Positions 22,447 through 35,079 of a stretch of DNA of 64,000 nucleotides are shown in pieces. Position 1 is the stretch's first letter. Every line of letters begins with the position of its first letter. The notes beneath the pieces are model-generated. The model had not been told where the DNA came from, searched no databases, and was given only the letters and a program-made list of their open reading frames with translations. The DNA comes from Megamerina dolium (taxonomy: Eukaryota > Arthropoda > Insecta > Diptera > Megamerinidae), in the NCBI GenBank assembly GCA_963854835.1, contig OY978525.1:91540136-91604135 (forward strand), read 5' to 3'. Both the position numbers and the translations under genes were made by a program.

Positions 22447-23427
22447 GCCCCTATTGCCGTTCACCACTCAACCCAGTTTGGTCGTCTTAGAGTCGACCCG
22501 ACTTCAACAAGACCAAACTATTTTTTGGTATTGTGGTACACCACTGTTTTCGGTTGAAATTGTTATGGCGTTACCAGCTTAAAATATCACTTATGACAGA
22601 AAAGCGGTCGATTAAGTAAAAATTAAGGAAATATACAATTGTGTTTTGCTGTGAAAATTATTTAAAATGGATATTAGTGTAGATTTGTTTTATGAAGATG
22701 AAAACGAAGACGCGAAAATTGATCTGCTACGCTTACGGAGAAAAATTCGTGATGACTCTAACCCTTTTTGCTGGATGACGTAAAAGACCATTTCAAGAAA
22801 TCTGTGCGTGTCGTATCTATACCACCAATATTGAAATTGTGTGCTTTTTTAAATTCATTTCAGTCTTTTTTGGTAAATGGAAGATAACTTAAATTATTTT
22901 AAAAAAAATCTTATTTTCCTAGATTCACGTCTACTTTGTTATCACATTAACATTTTTATATAAATATATATACATAAGGCGGGTAAAAAAAATAAAAAAA
23001 AACAAATACAAAACACATTCCGTGTGTAAAATAAAACTATTTCACATTTTTCTTCATACCTACATCACTATACAAAATCAAGTCATCTCATTTCTCAACT
23101 TGTTGTAATTTTTAAACTTCTGAAAATGTATAAAATGTTGAGAAATTACAATATGAAGCCAAGCTAATTATTACTTACGATGTCTCCATTATTTTTGGCT
23201 TTATTAGTTTAAAGTAAACTGCAACTGATGCAAACCCAACTGCTTATGAGCAGTCGTGTATATTTAACGTGCTTGTCGACCAAACTGTAACAGAGTTGCA
23301 AACGGTAATACCACAAAAATAATGAACACAACCAAAAAAATCAGCCGCCAGTCGAGTTGAGAACGGCAATATGAATTTCTCGACGGCGACCAAACTGTTA
23401 CAAAAGTTGTGAACCGCAATAGGGGCA
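22447..23427 (+). mobile_element. PIF/Harbinger-like DNA transposon remnant
   Basis: Imperfect inverted ends are TGCCCCTATTGCCGTTCACC on the left and, reverse-complemented, TGCCCCTATTGCGGTTCACA on the right. They are flanked by a 3-bp TAC duplication (22444-22446 and 23428-23430), the duplication size of the PIF/Harbinger superfamily. Inside, an ATG at about 22668 begins MDISVDLFYEDENEDAKIDL, followed by RRKIRDDSNPF. The frame then breaks, with LDDVKDHFKKSVRVV and ILKLCAFLNSF in other frames. This resembles the start of Harbinger transposases. The catalytic part is missing at only 981 bp. Confidence 0.7.
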
Positions 23428-25211
23428 TACAATTCTTACATGATATAGATTACATATTTCAGTGTAATGAAAGACTCATTTTTGGAGCTATCTGCCAGTA
23501 GCAATCGCTACTACAATCACAATCAGTTGTTTGACGTCATTTTGATAATACGTTGTATTGTTAAATGTATTAATTTTTTATTTTTTATTTGCTGATTGTT
23601 TTGTTTATCAATTAAAATGACGATCGGAGAGAGAGAGCGAGAGTAGAATGTGTGTGTGGACGAAAGAGAGATAATTAGTCGCGTGTAAATTATGACAATA
23701 AATAAATTCCATATAAAAATATCAGTGCTGCTCTACTTTGAATGCAGAGAGGAAAAGAACAAAAAAGTACACACGTTCAATTAAAATACGCCTTTTGTTT
23801 ATAAAATTTTGTTTTTTGTGGCCATGCATTGAGGAAGGTTAGTTAGGTACTACAATGGCTCAGAAAATGGACTTTGGAAGATTAGTGTTGTTTGTTTTAC
23901 CTGTCTTATATACATTTGTTGTTTTTGCATCAAAACGAAAAATTTAATAGTTTGTATATTTTTTATTAATTTTGTTTTTGGCACGAAATTTATATTGAAT
24001 ATGCCAGCGAACCCAGTTAAATTAAAAGTTCAATGTGCATTTACACAAAATTAATAATAAAATAATATAAAATCTGCTCAAATACAAATTTTACATGATA
24101 ATTATCATTTTTGTGGTTATTACACCATATTATTACATTGATGAGGAAGTTTTTGTTTTGCGATTCGCACATTTTTTTTTTCGTTTTTGTTGCTATCTCA
24201 TTAAATGCTATCTACGTTTTGCTAAATTAAATTTAATATAAATTATTGAACTTGAAATTAAATTGCATATGTATTGTTGTTTGTTGGTCGCCCGCAAAAG
24301 GTATTTCATATATGACTATATTTTGGTATATACACACACATGTACCCAATTGGAAATGGAGCGCATCAATAATGCTTTAGACGCGCTCTAAAATAGCAGT
24401 GAAGCGCAATTTAGCATTGGCATGTACTTGCCATTAGGCGCTTCTTCCTTCCTCTGATTTGAAGTGATGCATGTTGCCCTCAAACGCGCATTAATATCAA
24501 CTCTGTAGATACGAATTCTAAGATGCGTATCAAAATTTTCAATTGGGTATGTATATACACAAACACATAAACTCAATTATGTACAATATATAACACGCAT
24601 TAAAACAGTCGCGAAAATTACAACTTGTTGCCATGCTTTATGCATTGTATGGACTGGCACACAGCCAATTTTATTTATATTTAATTTGTTTATTTTTATT
24701 TTATTTTTTTTTTTCATAGTTTCCCTATTTTTCTATATTTAAAAATATGGAACTTCGTATAGTTGATTTAATCATTATCATCATCACAGCCTAGACATAA
24801 AATATAAGGAATTTCAATATAATAATAATTTATAATATATAAACCTATTTATGTGCATACATTCATATATGGCAATGTTGATTTAATTGTGATACGGCTA
24901 TTGACATGTGTACTTAATTTAGAAATAGATAAGGCTATACTCATTAATATGAATTGAACTCAAGTAATATCAATGTAGTCAAAAGTTCAAAACTTTTTGA
25001 TGTGAACGATCAATCACCCCTAACGAACGTTGAATTTACTAAAAATGTCCAACTTCATATTAACACTTTGCTTCTATTTGTACAATAAATTGTCATATTT
25101 CCATACCATTCCAAATATCAGCGTCCGACCAACAAAAAATCTAAATTACAACTGAGTCATAAATCTCTCCAGATATATTTTTATATTGCCATCAATGGAC
25201 ATAAATTTAAA
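23428..25211. other. Intergenic or intronic, GA-rich patch
   Basis: A GAGAGAGAGCGAGAG patch near 23628-23644 could bind GAGA-type factors. Otherwise AT-rich with no supported exon. Confidence 0.35.
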
Positions 25212-26108
25212 AATACATTAATATTATATATTTAAATTTTTTATTGTTATCTTGTCCAATATATTGGACAGATACACGGACATTTATTTAAAACATGAGA
25301 TGAAATATTTTCTAAAAATACCAAAAATGAATCAAAATAAATAAATAATGTGCTTTTTAAAATACTTTTTAAAGTATCAACAAAGGCGACATTTGATCAT
25401 AATAATATCCAAAGGATAACTTTTGAGAAAGCGAGCGATTACAATTTGCTTCCAGTCAATTAGTTCTCCAAAATTCTTTTGTATTTTTGCTCGATTTGGT
25501 ATAGGTCAGGCCCCCAGTATGGGAGGACACACTTAGGCCAGAAGGGCCAGCTATGTTACCGCCTGTCTCTTTCAGTACTGTTCTGAGTATTTTTTTTTTT
25601 TTGACTATTCGAAGAGAACTACAGAACCCTTCTCACATCATTTTTTCTGAGCTTTCTTTTTGAAGTTTTTGCATGGCGAATTTAGCTCGATGAGGGATCG
25701 AAACCACGACCTACAATTGAGAAGACCAACGCATTAACCACTGAGCTCTAGTACCCATTGAATGGTACCTATGTTTTATGTTACCTGAAAACTGAAATCA
25801 TGAGTATAATTTAAGCGAATTGAGTTTTTGCATGCAATGTTTGGTGGAAATTTTCAGTGTATACATTATACGCTTTAAATTATTATTACCTAAAACTTTT
25901 CATGTTCATATGATATATAAGCTTAGCATTACATTCACATGTAATAAATACCCGGTGTTACATAAGACATAAGATTAAAAATAAAACATGTGGACATACA
26001 ATTATTTTAAAGATTACTTATGTAGATATTTAAAGAAATTATAATTGTAATTGTATACTTTCAGTTTTACATACTTATACATAATTATATATCTGCTTAC
26101 ATCAATAC
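25212..26108. repeat. Tandem duplication, copy 1 (897 bp)
   Basis: Near-identical to 26109-27022 and directly adjacent. It contains a minus-strand SINE at about 25500-25760. Compared with copy 2 it lacks a 16-bp segment between two CTGAGCTTT repeats. Confidence 0.9.
25495..25762 (-). mobile_element. SINE copy within tandem duplication unit 1
   Basis: tRNA-like head on the minus strand at 25685-25757 (element-strand A box in a GAGCTCAGTGG-like context), then the body. The 3' end is of the type that includes GGCCTAAGTGTGTCCTCCCA. Confidence 0.75.
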
Positions 26109-27022
26109 AATACATTAATATTATATATTTAAATTTTTTATTGTTATCTTGTCCAATATATTGGACAGATACACGGACATTTATTTAAAACATGAGATGA
26201 AATATTTTCTAAAAATACCAAAAATGAATCAAAATAAATAAATAATGTGCTTTTTAAAATACTTTTTAAAGTATCAACAAAGGCGACATTTGATCATAAT
26301 AATATCCAAAGGATAACTTTTGAGAAAGCGAGCGATTACAATTTGCTTCCAGTCAATTAGTTCTCCAAAATTCTTTTGTATTTTTGCTCGATTTGGTATA
26401 GGTCAGGCCCCCAGTATGGGAGGACACACTTAGGCCAGAAGGGCCAGCTATGTTACCGCCTGTCTCTTTCAGTACTGTTCTGAGTATTTTTTTTTTTTGA
26501 CTATTCGAAGAGAACTACAGAACCCTTCTCACATCATTTTTTCTGAGCTTTCTCACAGCTGAGCTTTCTTTTTGAAGTTTTTGCATGGCAAATTTAGCTC
26601 GATGAGGGATCGAAACCGCGACCTACAATTGAGAAGACCAACGCATTAACCACTGAGCTCTAGTACCCATTGAATGGTACCTATGTTTTATGTTACCTGA
26701 AAACTGAAATCATGAGTATAATTTAAGCGAATTGAGTTTTTGCATGCAATGTCTGGTGGAAATTTTCAGTGTATACATTAAAAAAAAAAAAAAATTATTG
26801 TTACCTAAAACTTTTCATGTTCATATGATATATAAGCTTAGCATTACATTCACATGTAATAAATACCCGGTGTTACATCAGACATAAGATTAAAAATAAA
26901 ACATGTGGACATACAATTATTTTAAAGATTACTTATGTAGATATTTAAAGAAATTATAATTGTAATTGTATACTTTCAGTTTTACATACTTATACATAAT
27001 TATATATCTGCTTACATCAATA
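26109..27022. repeat. Tandem duplication, copy 2 (914 bp)
   Basis: Second copy of the unit. Differences from copy 1 include the retained 16-bp segment with TTTCTCACAG, an A-tract near 26780 and a few substitutions. Confidence 0.9.
26392..26675 (-). mobile_element. SINE copy within tandem duplication unit 2
   Basis: Same insertion as in unit 1, copied by the tandem duplication. It keeps the TTTCTCACAG segment seen in other SINE copies, so it is closer to the ancestral state. Confidence 0.75.
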
Positions 27023-27068
27023 TTCACTAAAGTTAATACCACATTTTTTCTTCTTATTCTCATTTTAG

Positions 27069-27245
27069 AATACACAATCGGCTGCATCCAGCACATTTAC
27101 AGCAGCAACATCGCCTGATCGTGTTGTTACACGTTCAGCAACCATGTTAGCTGTCTTCGGCATTGCTTTATCGTCGTTCAGTTTGAAACAGATGTTGGCT
27201 AGTGGCAGCAACAAGTCGACAGCAATATCATTGCGCAAATTGTAA
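27069..27245 (+). CDS. Orphan terminal coding exon with hydrophobic C-terminus
   Basis: A polypyrimidine acceptor (TTCTCATTTTAG) precedes 27069. The open frame in phase 0 encodes 58 residues and a stop. It reads NTQSAASSTFTAATSPDRVV, then a hydrophobic MLAVFGIALSSFSLK segment and a basic tail ending SLRKL. It looks like the last exon of a small single-pass or tail-anchored protein. The upstream exon is not certain. The tiny exon at 19036-19101 is the best phase-compatible candidate on this strand. No family recognised. Confidence 0.45.
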   Translation, partial: NTQSAASSTFTAATSPDRVVTRSATMLAVFGIALSSFSLKQMLASGSNKSTAISLRKL

Positions 27246-30200
27246 ATAAGTCGATCTATAATTTCACTTTATGTATCGTTTAAACATTATCAATTTGCAA
27301 AGAAGACAACTAAATAAAGGGAATAATGGAAATTATTTTTTACAAACAACAAGAACTGTTTTGAATGGAGGAGAAGGCTTAGAGAGAAATTGTAACAGAA
27401 ATGGAATGAGCCTAGGAGCACAAGGAGCAACAACTAAATGCCAAAATAGCAATAAAAAGCAAACAAACTCTAACAAAAGAAAAAGACTTTTGTAATGTTA
27501 AATTGTAAATGTCACAGGCTGCGTAGGAGCACATTATTTTTTGTCGCCTCACGGAAGACTAATGTGTAAAATAAGCAACAACTAAATAGGGCCATTCATC
27601 ATTTAGAACTCTAATTACTTTATGTATTTTATTTTTCCATTTGTATTATGCACAACATCATTATTTTACTATGTCCCATCTCTCACGCCATTGATTTATT
27701 TAGTTGTAGTGTGATATTTTGTGTATTCATTTTATACTATGTATACAGATTTTCTGAAAATATAATCTATTTTTGTGACGTTACATCTTGGACATTTACA
27801 ATTTAATAGACAAAAACGAAACAAAAAAATTGAAAAATTATATAATTAAAAAAAATTTTTCTTTCGTTTATGATATAAGTATCTCAAATAAAAACGTTGA
27901 AAAACAAATGACAACAATAACAGAAAGATTGAATATGAATTTGTGATAAAAACCAACACGATACCAATCGACTAATAAATGATCTATATATGTTTTTAAT
28001 TTAATTTTAATTACATATGTAATTCTACTCAATATGCCTTGATGATTATTTTAGTTTTAATTTATGTAATAGCCATTTTTTTTCCCTTGATTAGCCTCAT
28101 AGATTTTTTGTTTCAAATTTGAATACAACTAACTTTAGTCAAATTGATGATACTTAAACGAAATAAATTGAAATCTTATTTAAAATTAAAAATGTTTTTA
28201 TTGTAATTATTGCGAACGTAATTAAATTAATACGGTTCAGTTGCAAACTCCGTGTAATTGAAGTAATGCTTTTATTCACAAACTCGCTGAACTAAGACGA
28301 TCAAGTAAATAAGATTGTTGAAAATTCTTATGATATCAGAGATTTCTAGGCTGTTAACAATTATTGTCTACTAAATTGCATATACATATGCAGCGATTTA
28401 TATTATAGTTTTACACTTTTCAACCATTGTAAAATTCAAAATCAAAAGATGGATTTTTCAGCATTGTAGACATGTCAAAATTATAGCTACTACTTTCTAT
28501 ATTTGCATGAAGTCACTTACCTTCTTCGCTTTCTTTTAATGAATATACTAGCGCACGAAATTACCACCGTAGAAATGAGATCATTTGCGATTTGCATGGA
28601 CTATTACAACGCTATTTCTGATAAAGATTTTATTTAAAAATAAATTGATAATTATTTCAAAATAATAAGTTAATTGAAATAAGATTATATAAAAATCTTA
28701 TTGTATTTCAAAATGAAATTAAGATTAATGAAAATATAATTTCACTTCCATTTGTTATTCCAAAGACATTAATTATATTTAATTATTTCAGATAACAATC
28801 TTATTTTAATTAATTAGTTTATAATCTACAAAGTAATTTAATATTTAAAGGAATATCTATTTAAAATTGTATTTTAAATGAATAAAATTATTAGAAATTA
28901 TATATCTTATCTAAAACGACAGTAGTGCAACCCTGTTTTGGTATTAAAAAAAAAAACTTTAATGTGGGTCGTAAATAAAGTGACGAAAACAGGTGGTTGT
29001 GTTAAATCGATAACAAAGAAAAATATGGAACAGGAAAATAACAAATTGCATTGAAGTTTACAATTTTGGTTTGGGATAAAGTGTTAATTGAAAATGAGAA
29101 ATCTTCATTGGAATTCTTTTGAACACCATATATTATCTTTGAAATAGGTAGAATTTTCCTAAAATAAAAATTGAGTTTTAAACATATAAACCTGCATGTA
29201 CAATATTGCCAAAAATAAATATTGTGGACAATCCGGATGAGTGAAGGATGAAAATTCGTGGAATTGGGTCACATTATGAAATAAATATGTATTAGCATAT
29301 GTGGTTGGAAATCAAGAAAAGAATCTCTTAAGCATAAGCGCCGTTATAATTTTAGGTAGAAATTTTAGAGAAAGAAAACGCTTGGTTTTAATATTTTAAA
29401 TTTATAGGTTAGCTTAAAACTCAAGTTTTGTTTCTAAAACTCATTTTATGCTTCGAAGATAATATGGCCAAGCCAATATATATATTTTTTTATTATTGAA
29501 GTTAAAGTTTTAAGAGATTATTATACAAAAATCTCTAAATCATATGATTGTCAAATATTAATAAATTCGACATTTTCCTGAGCTAAATCTTTTGAAGATT
29601 AACCAATCGGGTCAATTTCGGATATTGTTTACATTTTGGTTAACTAAGTGACAAATTTAAATTAAACATAAAAAATCAGATTCAATAATTGTACCGGGAT
29701 GGATCCAATCCTCAATAATACAAAGCAAAGACACAAAAAAGCAGAGGCTGCTTTCTCTTTTTCCTCCGAACATCCACTGCCCCTCAACTGTATGACTCCT
29801 ATGATATTTCCGCGTCCCTTCTCAGGAATATGAAAATGCAGAAGTTTGACAATAGGCAACTTTGCTTTGGCGAAAGTCGAAGTCTCCAGTCTCAACGACA
29901 AGTCAACGTTGTTTGTCGTTTTCTTTTCTTTGTCAAAACCTTCGCACGACACCTAAAATAATTTTAACTACCTCCAAACATAGCCATTTAAAATATTGGT
30001 TAATTTTATCAGCTCAACTCATGACCATTTACACATTTATATTCTCCCTCCCGTGGAATTAAATGCCATTCCATTAATTGCGTAATCCCGTTTTCGGGAA
30101 CACTGAAATCGTCCTCGGACTTGAATAAGTGATAAATTTTAAACAAATTTAACGAACTCATTTTCAATATTAAAGCTTTTGAACAAAATTAAATCAATTC

Positions 30201-31088
30201 CAGCAATTACACTTTTCAATAATTGTCATATTTTGAAATAACTGGGTTTTGAAAAGTGTAACCAACGAAAAAATTCCAACTTGCATTTTATTTACATAAA
30301 CTATGTTGTGTTTATCGTATTGAAAAAGTGGTAATTATACTATAGCATAGTAATTTTCTTTAAATTCTTTTGTTTACATTTATCACCATGATTCTTCTCG
30401 TTTCCTTTGAAGACAAAGTTTAAAGAAAAAAAAATTTTTAATATATAAACATTTTCTAAAAAATGTTTAATGCACCATTGGAATGGTTTGTATTGTATAG
30501 CCTTTAACGTGGTGCTAAGTTTTATATAGGTTCATAGTGTTTATTTTCGAAAAAAGTCGATTTAAATAAAAGCAACTTACATTCACAAAAATAAGCTCTA
30601 TACGAAGAAAAAATATTTTTTTTCGTTAAGGTGTGCTTTTCTGCACTTGTTTTCACATATATAATTAATAAATAATAAAATAATAAATAAATAATGTTTT
30701 ATTGTACATATTTCACAGCTATATCCCCTTATTTTTCAGCGCCCTGTTTAAAACAAACTGATGTCAGCTGTCATAAGAAAGCGATGACGTCTTCATGTGT
30801 CAGAATATATTACATCCACATAACGAAAGAAGGTTTGCCGACAAGACAAAAAATAAAAATACAAAAGAGATCATAAATTTTCGTGCAAAACTAATTAAAA
30901 TTCCATGTAGATATCATAAAGAAATTAATTCAATATTAACAAATGCAAACGTTTTAACTAAACTTGGCACATAACTTATTAATAATAATCGTGTGACAAC
31001 GATAGGGGTAATTGTATCGTTGGCCATTGTGTTGATGCTGCACTGCTGTACATTTGTTTTAAGGGAGGAGCAGTAATTGGTATCAAGT
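27246..31088. other. 3' untranslated and long intergenic region
   Basis: AT-rich. A 96-residue minus-strand ORF at 29662-29952 sits in a locally GC-richer patch but was not identified. The last part (about 30900-31088) should contain the dymeclin promoter and 5' untranslated region; no TATA box was recognised there. Confidence 0.4.
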
Positions 31089-33669
31089 ATGGGTATCAAT
31101 GTTAGCAGACAAGCCAATCTGGCTGAGAATGAGTTTCTCCAACGTTTTGTTGGACGTGCCCATATACCACACGATGATGTAGATTTTTGGAATAAAATTT
31201 TAAACTACAACATTACAATGCCTGAAAATAGGTTAGTGAGTTGGCGTTTTACATATTGTAAATAGACATTTATTTATAAGATGATTGATGTGTATTTTCT
31301 TGTACCGCTTGCAGTGAAGATCAGTTGAATTTGGATTCACGAATTGAAACATTGTGTCAATCGTTTATTAGTAATAATTTGAAAACAGGTAACTTTGGCT
31401 CACTGATCACAGTGTTTTTGCAAAAAGTTTCGGAGCTACTTTCATTGTCAGATCAAGAGAGGTAATTGTTCAAGTCACTAAATATTGTTTAAGCAAAACA
31501 CGAATTTCTTAAAATATTTTTTTCATCATCTTTTTAGTAATATGCACATTTGGCAAACGTTCAATGCACTCTTCATCATACGCTCATTGGTGAAATATAT
31601 TATTGAAACAGGTTCGGAGTTTCAATTATTGCAACATTTTGAAGCGATACCTAATCCAGAACTGTTACGTGCTGAAGAGGAAGCCGCAGCTGCTGGTGCT
31701 CCACCTGAAAGCACAGCAATTGCCGTGGAGGCAACAGATGAAGCTGTTACAACAACATCAACGGCGCCTATTATCGTTGATGGCTCCAAGTTTGAAACAT
31801 TCATTGATGCAATTGTCAATTTAATTGTTGTAATTCCCGTCAAGTATGAGTTGCATTGTTCACAGATCTCTTAGATTTATATAATGTGTTGTTGTCATTA
31901 TTTTAGGGAATTTACATATCACTTGCATTTGGAAGCAGTCAACACTATAATTACATTATTGTCTGTGCATCTTTTTACACCGCAGCCAACAGACAAATCG
32001 ATAATATTCAGGTAATTTGATAGCATAATTAGCCATTTAATGCAACCGTTAATTGTTTATTATTATTTTGCATAATTTCAGAACTATATACAAATGCCAG
32101 CATGCAAATGTTTTGATGTCAGCACTGTTACATTTTGTATCGCGTATGATTGAAAAGCCACACACAATGTTTGGATCATCATCGGCGGGGTCTTTCGTGT
32201 TTGGCATTGCCGAATCACTACTCTCAATCTTTAGCTTCCGCAGACAACAAGATATTTTGAAATCGACTGGTGCCACCGGTGTAGAACTCTCGCAACAATT
32301 TCGTGATCATTATCCATTAGCCAATCAAAGTCTTCTACTTATACTCATATTAACCAATCACTGTACCACTAAAGACAATTCTTATCGCACGAGTCTCTTT
32401 GGTTGTGCCGATTCGAAAGATTCACCCAAAGAGGGTGCATCATTTCAAATTGATTTCTCTGCCGTCTATGAGACATTGTGTCGCATTGTCACCATAGATC
32501 AAGCGACCTTGCTATTGTATTTACTATTGCATCGCAATGAACGCTTCTATCGATTTGTTATGGCACAGCATGATTTGGAGAATTTGGTTATACCCATTTT
32601 GCAGACATTATATCATGCACCGGACAGCACATCACATCACATTTATATGTCCCTGATTGTCTTGCTAATACTGAGTGAGGATGATAGTTTCAACAAGAAT
32701 GTGCATAACATTGTGAGTTGTTTTGTGCTATGAATTTACGTATGAAATTATAAATCTGAACCTATTTTACAGATGCTAAAAAATACTAGCTGGTATACTG
32801 AGCGTACCATATCTGAGCTGTCTCTTGGTGGTCTACTTATTCTCGTTGTCATACGCACCATACAGTACAATATGTTAAAAATGCGTGACAAATATTTACA
32901 TACGAATTGTCTGGCTGCATTGGCCAATATGTCTGGACAATTTCGTGCATTACATCCATATGTAGCGCAACGTTTAATATCACTCTTTGAGACATTGGCA
33001 CGTAAGCACACACGTCTTGATGCACAACTAAAGGAGCCTGTTAATAGTGGTGTCTTTGTAAATGTATCCACAACGCCGGAGGATATGTTGCAGGATCTAA
33101 CAGTGCTTGAAGAGGTGCTGCGTATGGTTTTGGAAATTTTAAATTCTTGCCTATCCAACCAGTTGGTATATTGTCCGAATCTGGTGTATACACTACTATA
33201 CAAACGTTCGGTTTTCGAAGGCTTTCGCAGTCATCATGCCTTTCAGGATATCATACAAAATATTGATATGGTAATTCGCATTACATACGAGTATGTCGAG
33301 CTTATGTCAAATTATTTCTTTGTGTATTCACGTTCAGGTTGTTGGCTTTTTCTCGTCACGTTTACAACGCGTACAAGAACAGCGAGGCGAATTGGGTGTC
33401 GATGAGGTACTCGAAGTGATATCGAAAGGTGCAAGCCAATGGTCAAGTGATCGTCTGAGGGTAAATTAGTAATTCGTTAATTAATATTCCAACTAATGTG
33501 TATTTTTTTTCTGCCAAAGAAATTCCCTGATCTAAAATTCAAATATGTGGAGGAAGATGCGCCTGAGGAGTTTTTCATTCCATACGTATGGACACTAGTG
33601 TGCAAATACGGTTGCGTTCATTTCAGTTCGGAGAGCGTCAAAGGTGTAACAACAGAGATAACATGCTAA
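31089..33669 (+). CDS. DYM: Dymeclin, Golgi-associated protein, eight exons
   Basis: Eight exons splice in frame to 700 residues: 31089-31231, 31315-31461, 31538-31843, 31907-32011, 32082-32712, 32773-33270, 33338-33460 and 33520-33669. All introns are short with GT/AG ends. Start MGINVSR keeps the N-myristoylation pattern known for dymeclin. Landmarks shared with human dymeclin include [80 protein letters not shown]-like [12 protein letters not shown] and [14 protein letters not shown]. Human dymeclin is 669 residues; the extra length includes an Ala/Glu-rich insert near exon 3. Dymeclin is a peripheral Golgi protein involved in Golgi organisation and secretory traffic. An upstream in-frame TTG at 31077 was not used. 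AATAAA at 34075 is a candidate poly(A) signal. It corresponds to Drosophila CG8230 by gene order (from memory). Confidence 0.96.
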
Positions 33670-34724
33670 TACATGCTGTATTTATTTAATAGTAATCGTG
33701 ACGATGTTGCTACACACTCTCAATACATTCATTGCATTGAAAATGATATGATGTAGGTAGAAAACAGCAAGCAAAGCGAATGCATTCATTTAGTAATTAA
33801 GTTTCTGTCTAATACACGAGTTTAACATGTTTGTAAAGACCCCATTTGCTAATCTGTTAGTTTATAAAGAGAAGCAGTTGAACTGTTTTATGATTAGTTA
33901 TTAGCTGTTTCTTTTTGTTTTCTCATTTATATTTTAATTAATCATATTGTTTTCATAATGCAGCTGCTTCTAGTGACACGAACAATAACAATTACACTGT
34001 TGTATATTGCATGTTCAAGAGATTTCAATTCTAAAAGCAAAAGGAAAAACTAGAAAGCAAGCGCAAGTTGAGCGAAATAAATATTTAATCTATATTAAGA
34101 GAAGTAATTAAATTATAAAAATCCATACACACATACTTACTTATACAAATCAAAATCATTTGTAAGAAAACAAGCACGGATGTTAAATATTTTATAAAGA
34201 GCAATAATAAAAAAAAAACAAACAAACAAAGCATAATTTGAGGATAATAATGTTATATTATTATATATCTACTGATTGTAAAATAAAGAAAATATATATG
34301 TATCATACATGAAACATAATATACATATATACATATAACCATAGGCGATGTTATTCATATACATCTATGCATATATTTACACGATATATTAAAGAGTATA
34401 TTAGAAATTGTAAAGCAGTAAAAACATAGATCAAATTCAAACTAAATACCCATATGTATCCTAAAAGATGATAAATAATAAACAAAGTTTTTTTCCTCAA
34501 AATCTGACATTGTTAAAATGTATAACAATTTTCAACACATTACCTAAATCAATAGTTAAATACTTATGTATCTGTAAATTGTACGAATTCCCTATGATAA
34601 ATACAAATATACATCCACATATAGCAAAAATAATAGTGAGAAAATAAAACAAAGATTTTCAATTTCAATTTAAATGGAAGTTATATATAAAAAAATGAAA
34701 ATAAAATCATTGAGTTTATAACCA
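33670..34724. other. Dymeclin 3' untranslated and intergenic sequence
   Basis: AT-rich with several AATAAA hexamers (for example 34075) and no further coding signal. Confidence 0.55.
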
Positions 34725-35060
34725 GCGTGAAATTGGTAATTTTGAAAACAATTTACTGGGATGCAGTCTGGGGCTAAATGTAAACAAAACGGAACTGATG
34801 CTGTTTACTAAGAGGATCAAGAAACACAACTTTAACCTCCCACAACTTAATTGGTAAACTTCAACTCTCTGCGCAAAGCTGTGTTTGAGACTTAACACGG
34901 AAAAATTGACGAAAAAAGCCTACAACGCTTTTTACACTTTTAAAAGAATGTTGGAAATGAAATGAGACCCTCAACCTCAGCTGAGATTATGGATGTTTAG
35001 AGCGGTCGTAAGACCAATCCTAATTTAGGGAGTCATAGTGGTGAAAAGCCTATATAAATA
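34725..35060 (+). pseudogene. R1/I-like LINE reverse transcriptase fragment
   Basis: Plus-strand frames contain KTELMLFTKR, HNFNLPQLN, KKAYNAFYTFKRML and FRAVVRPIL. These are the thumb/connection region of RNase-H-bearing non-LTR polymerases, matching the protein just before the piece seen at 10030. Stops and frame changes are frequent. Confidence 0.65.
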
Positions 35061-35079
35061 AAGGCTATTCTTCTTCTTC

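Noticed and set aside
31077..31088. Upstream TTG start for dymeclin
   Set aside because: The ATG at 31089 gives the MGxxxS myristoylation pattern and the family's N-terminus.
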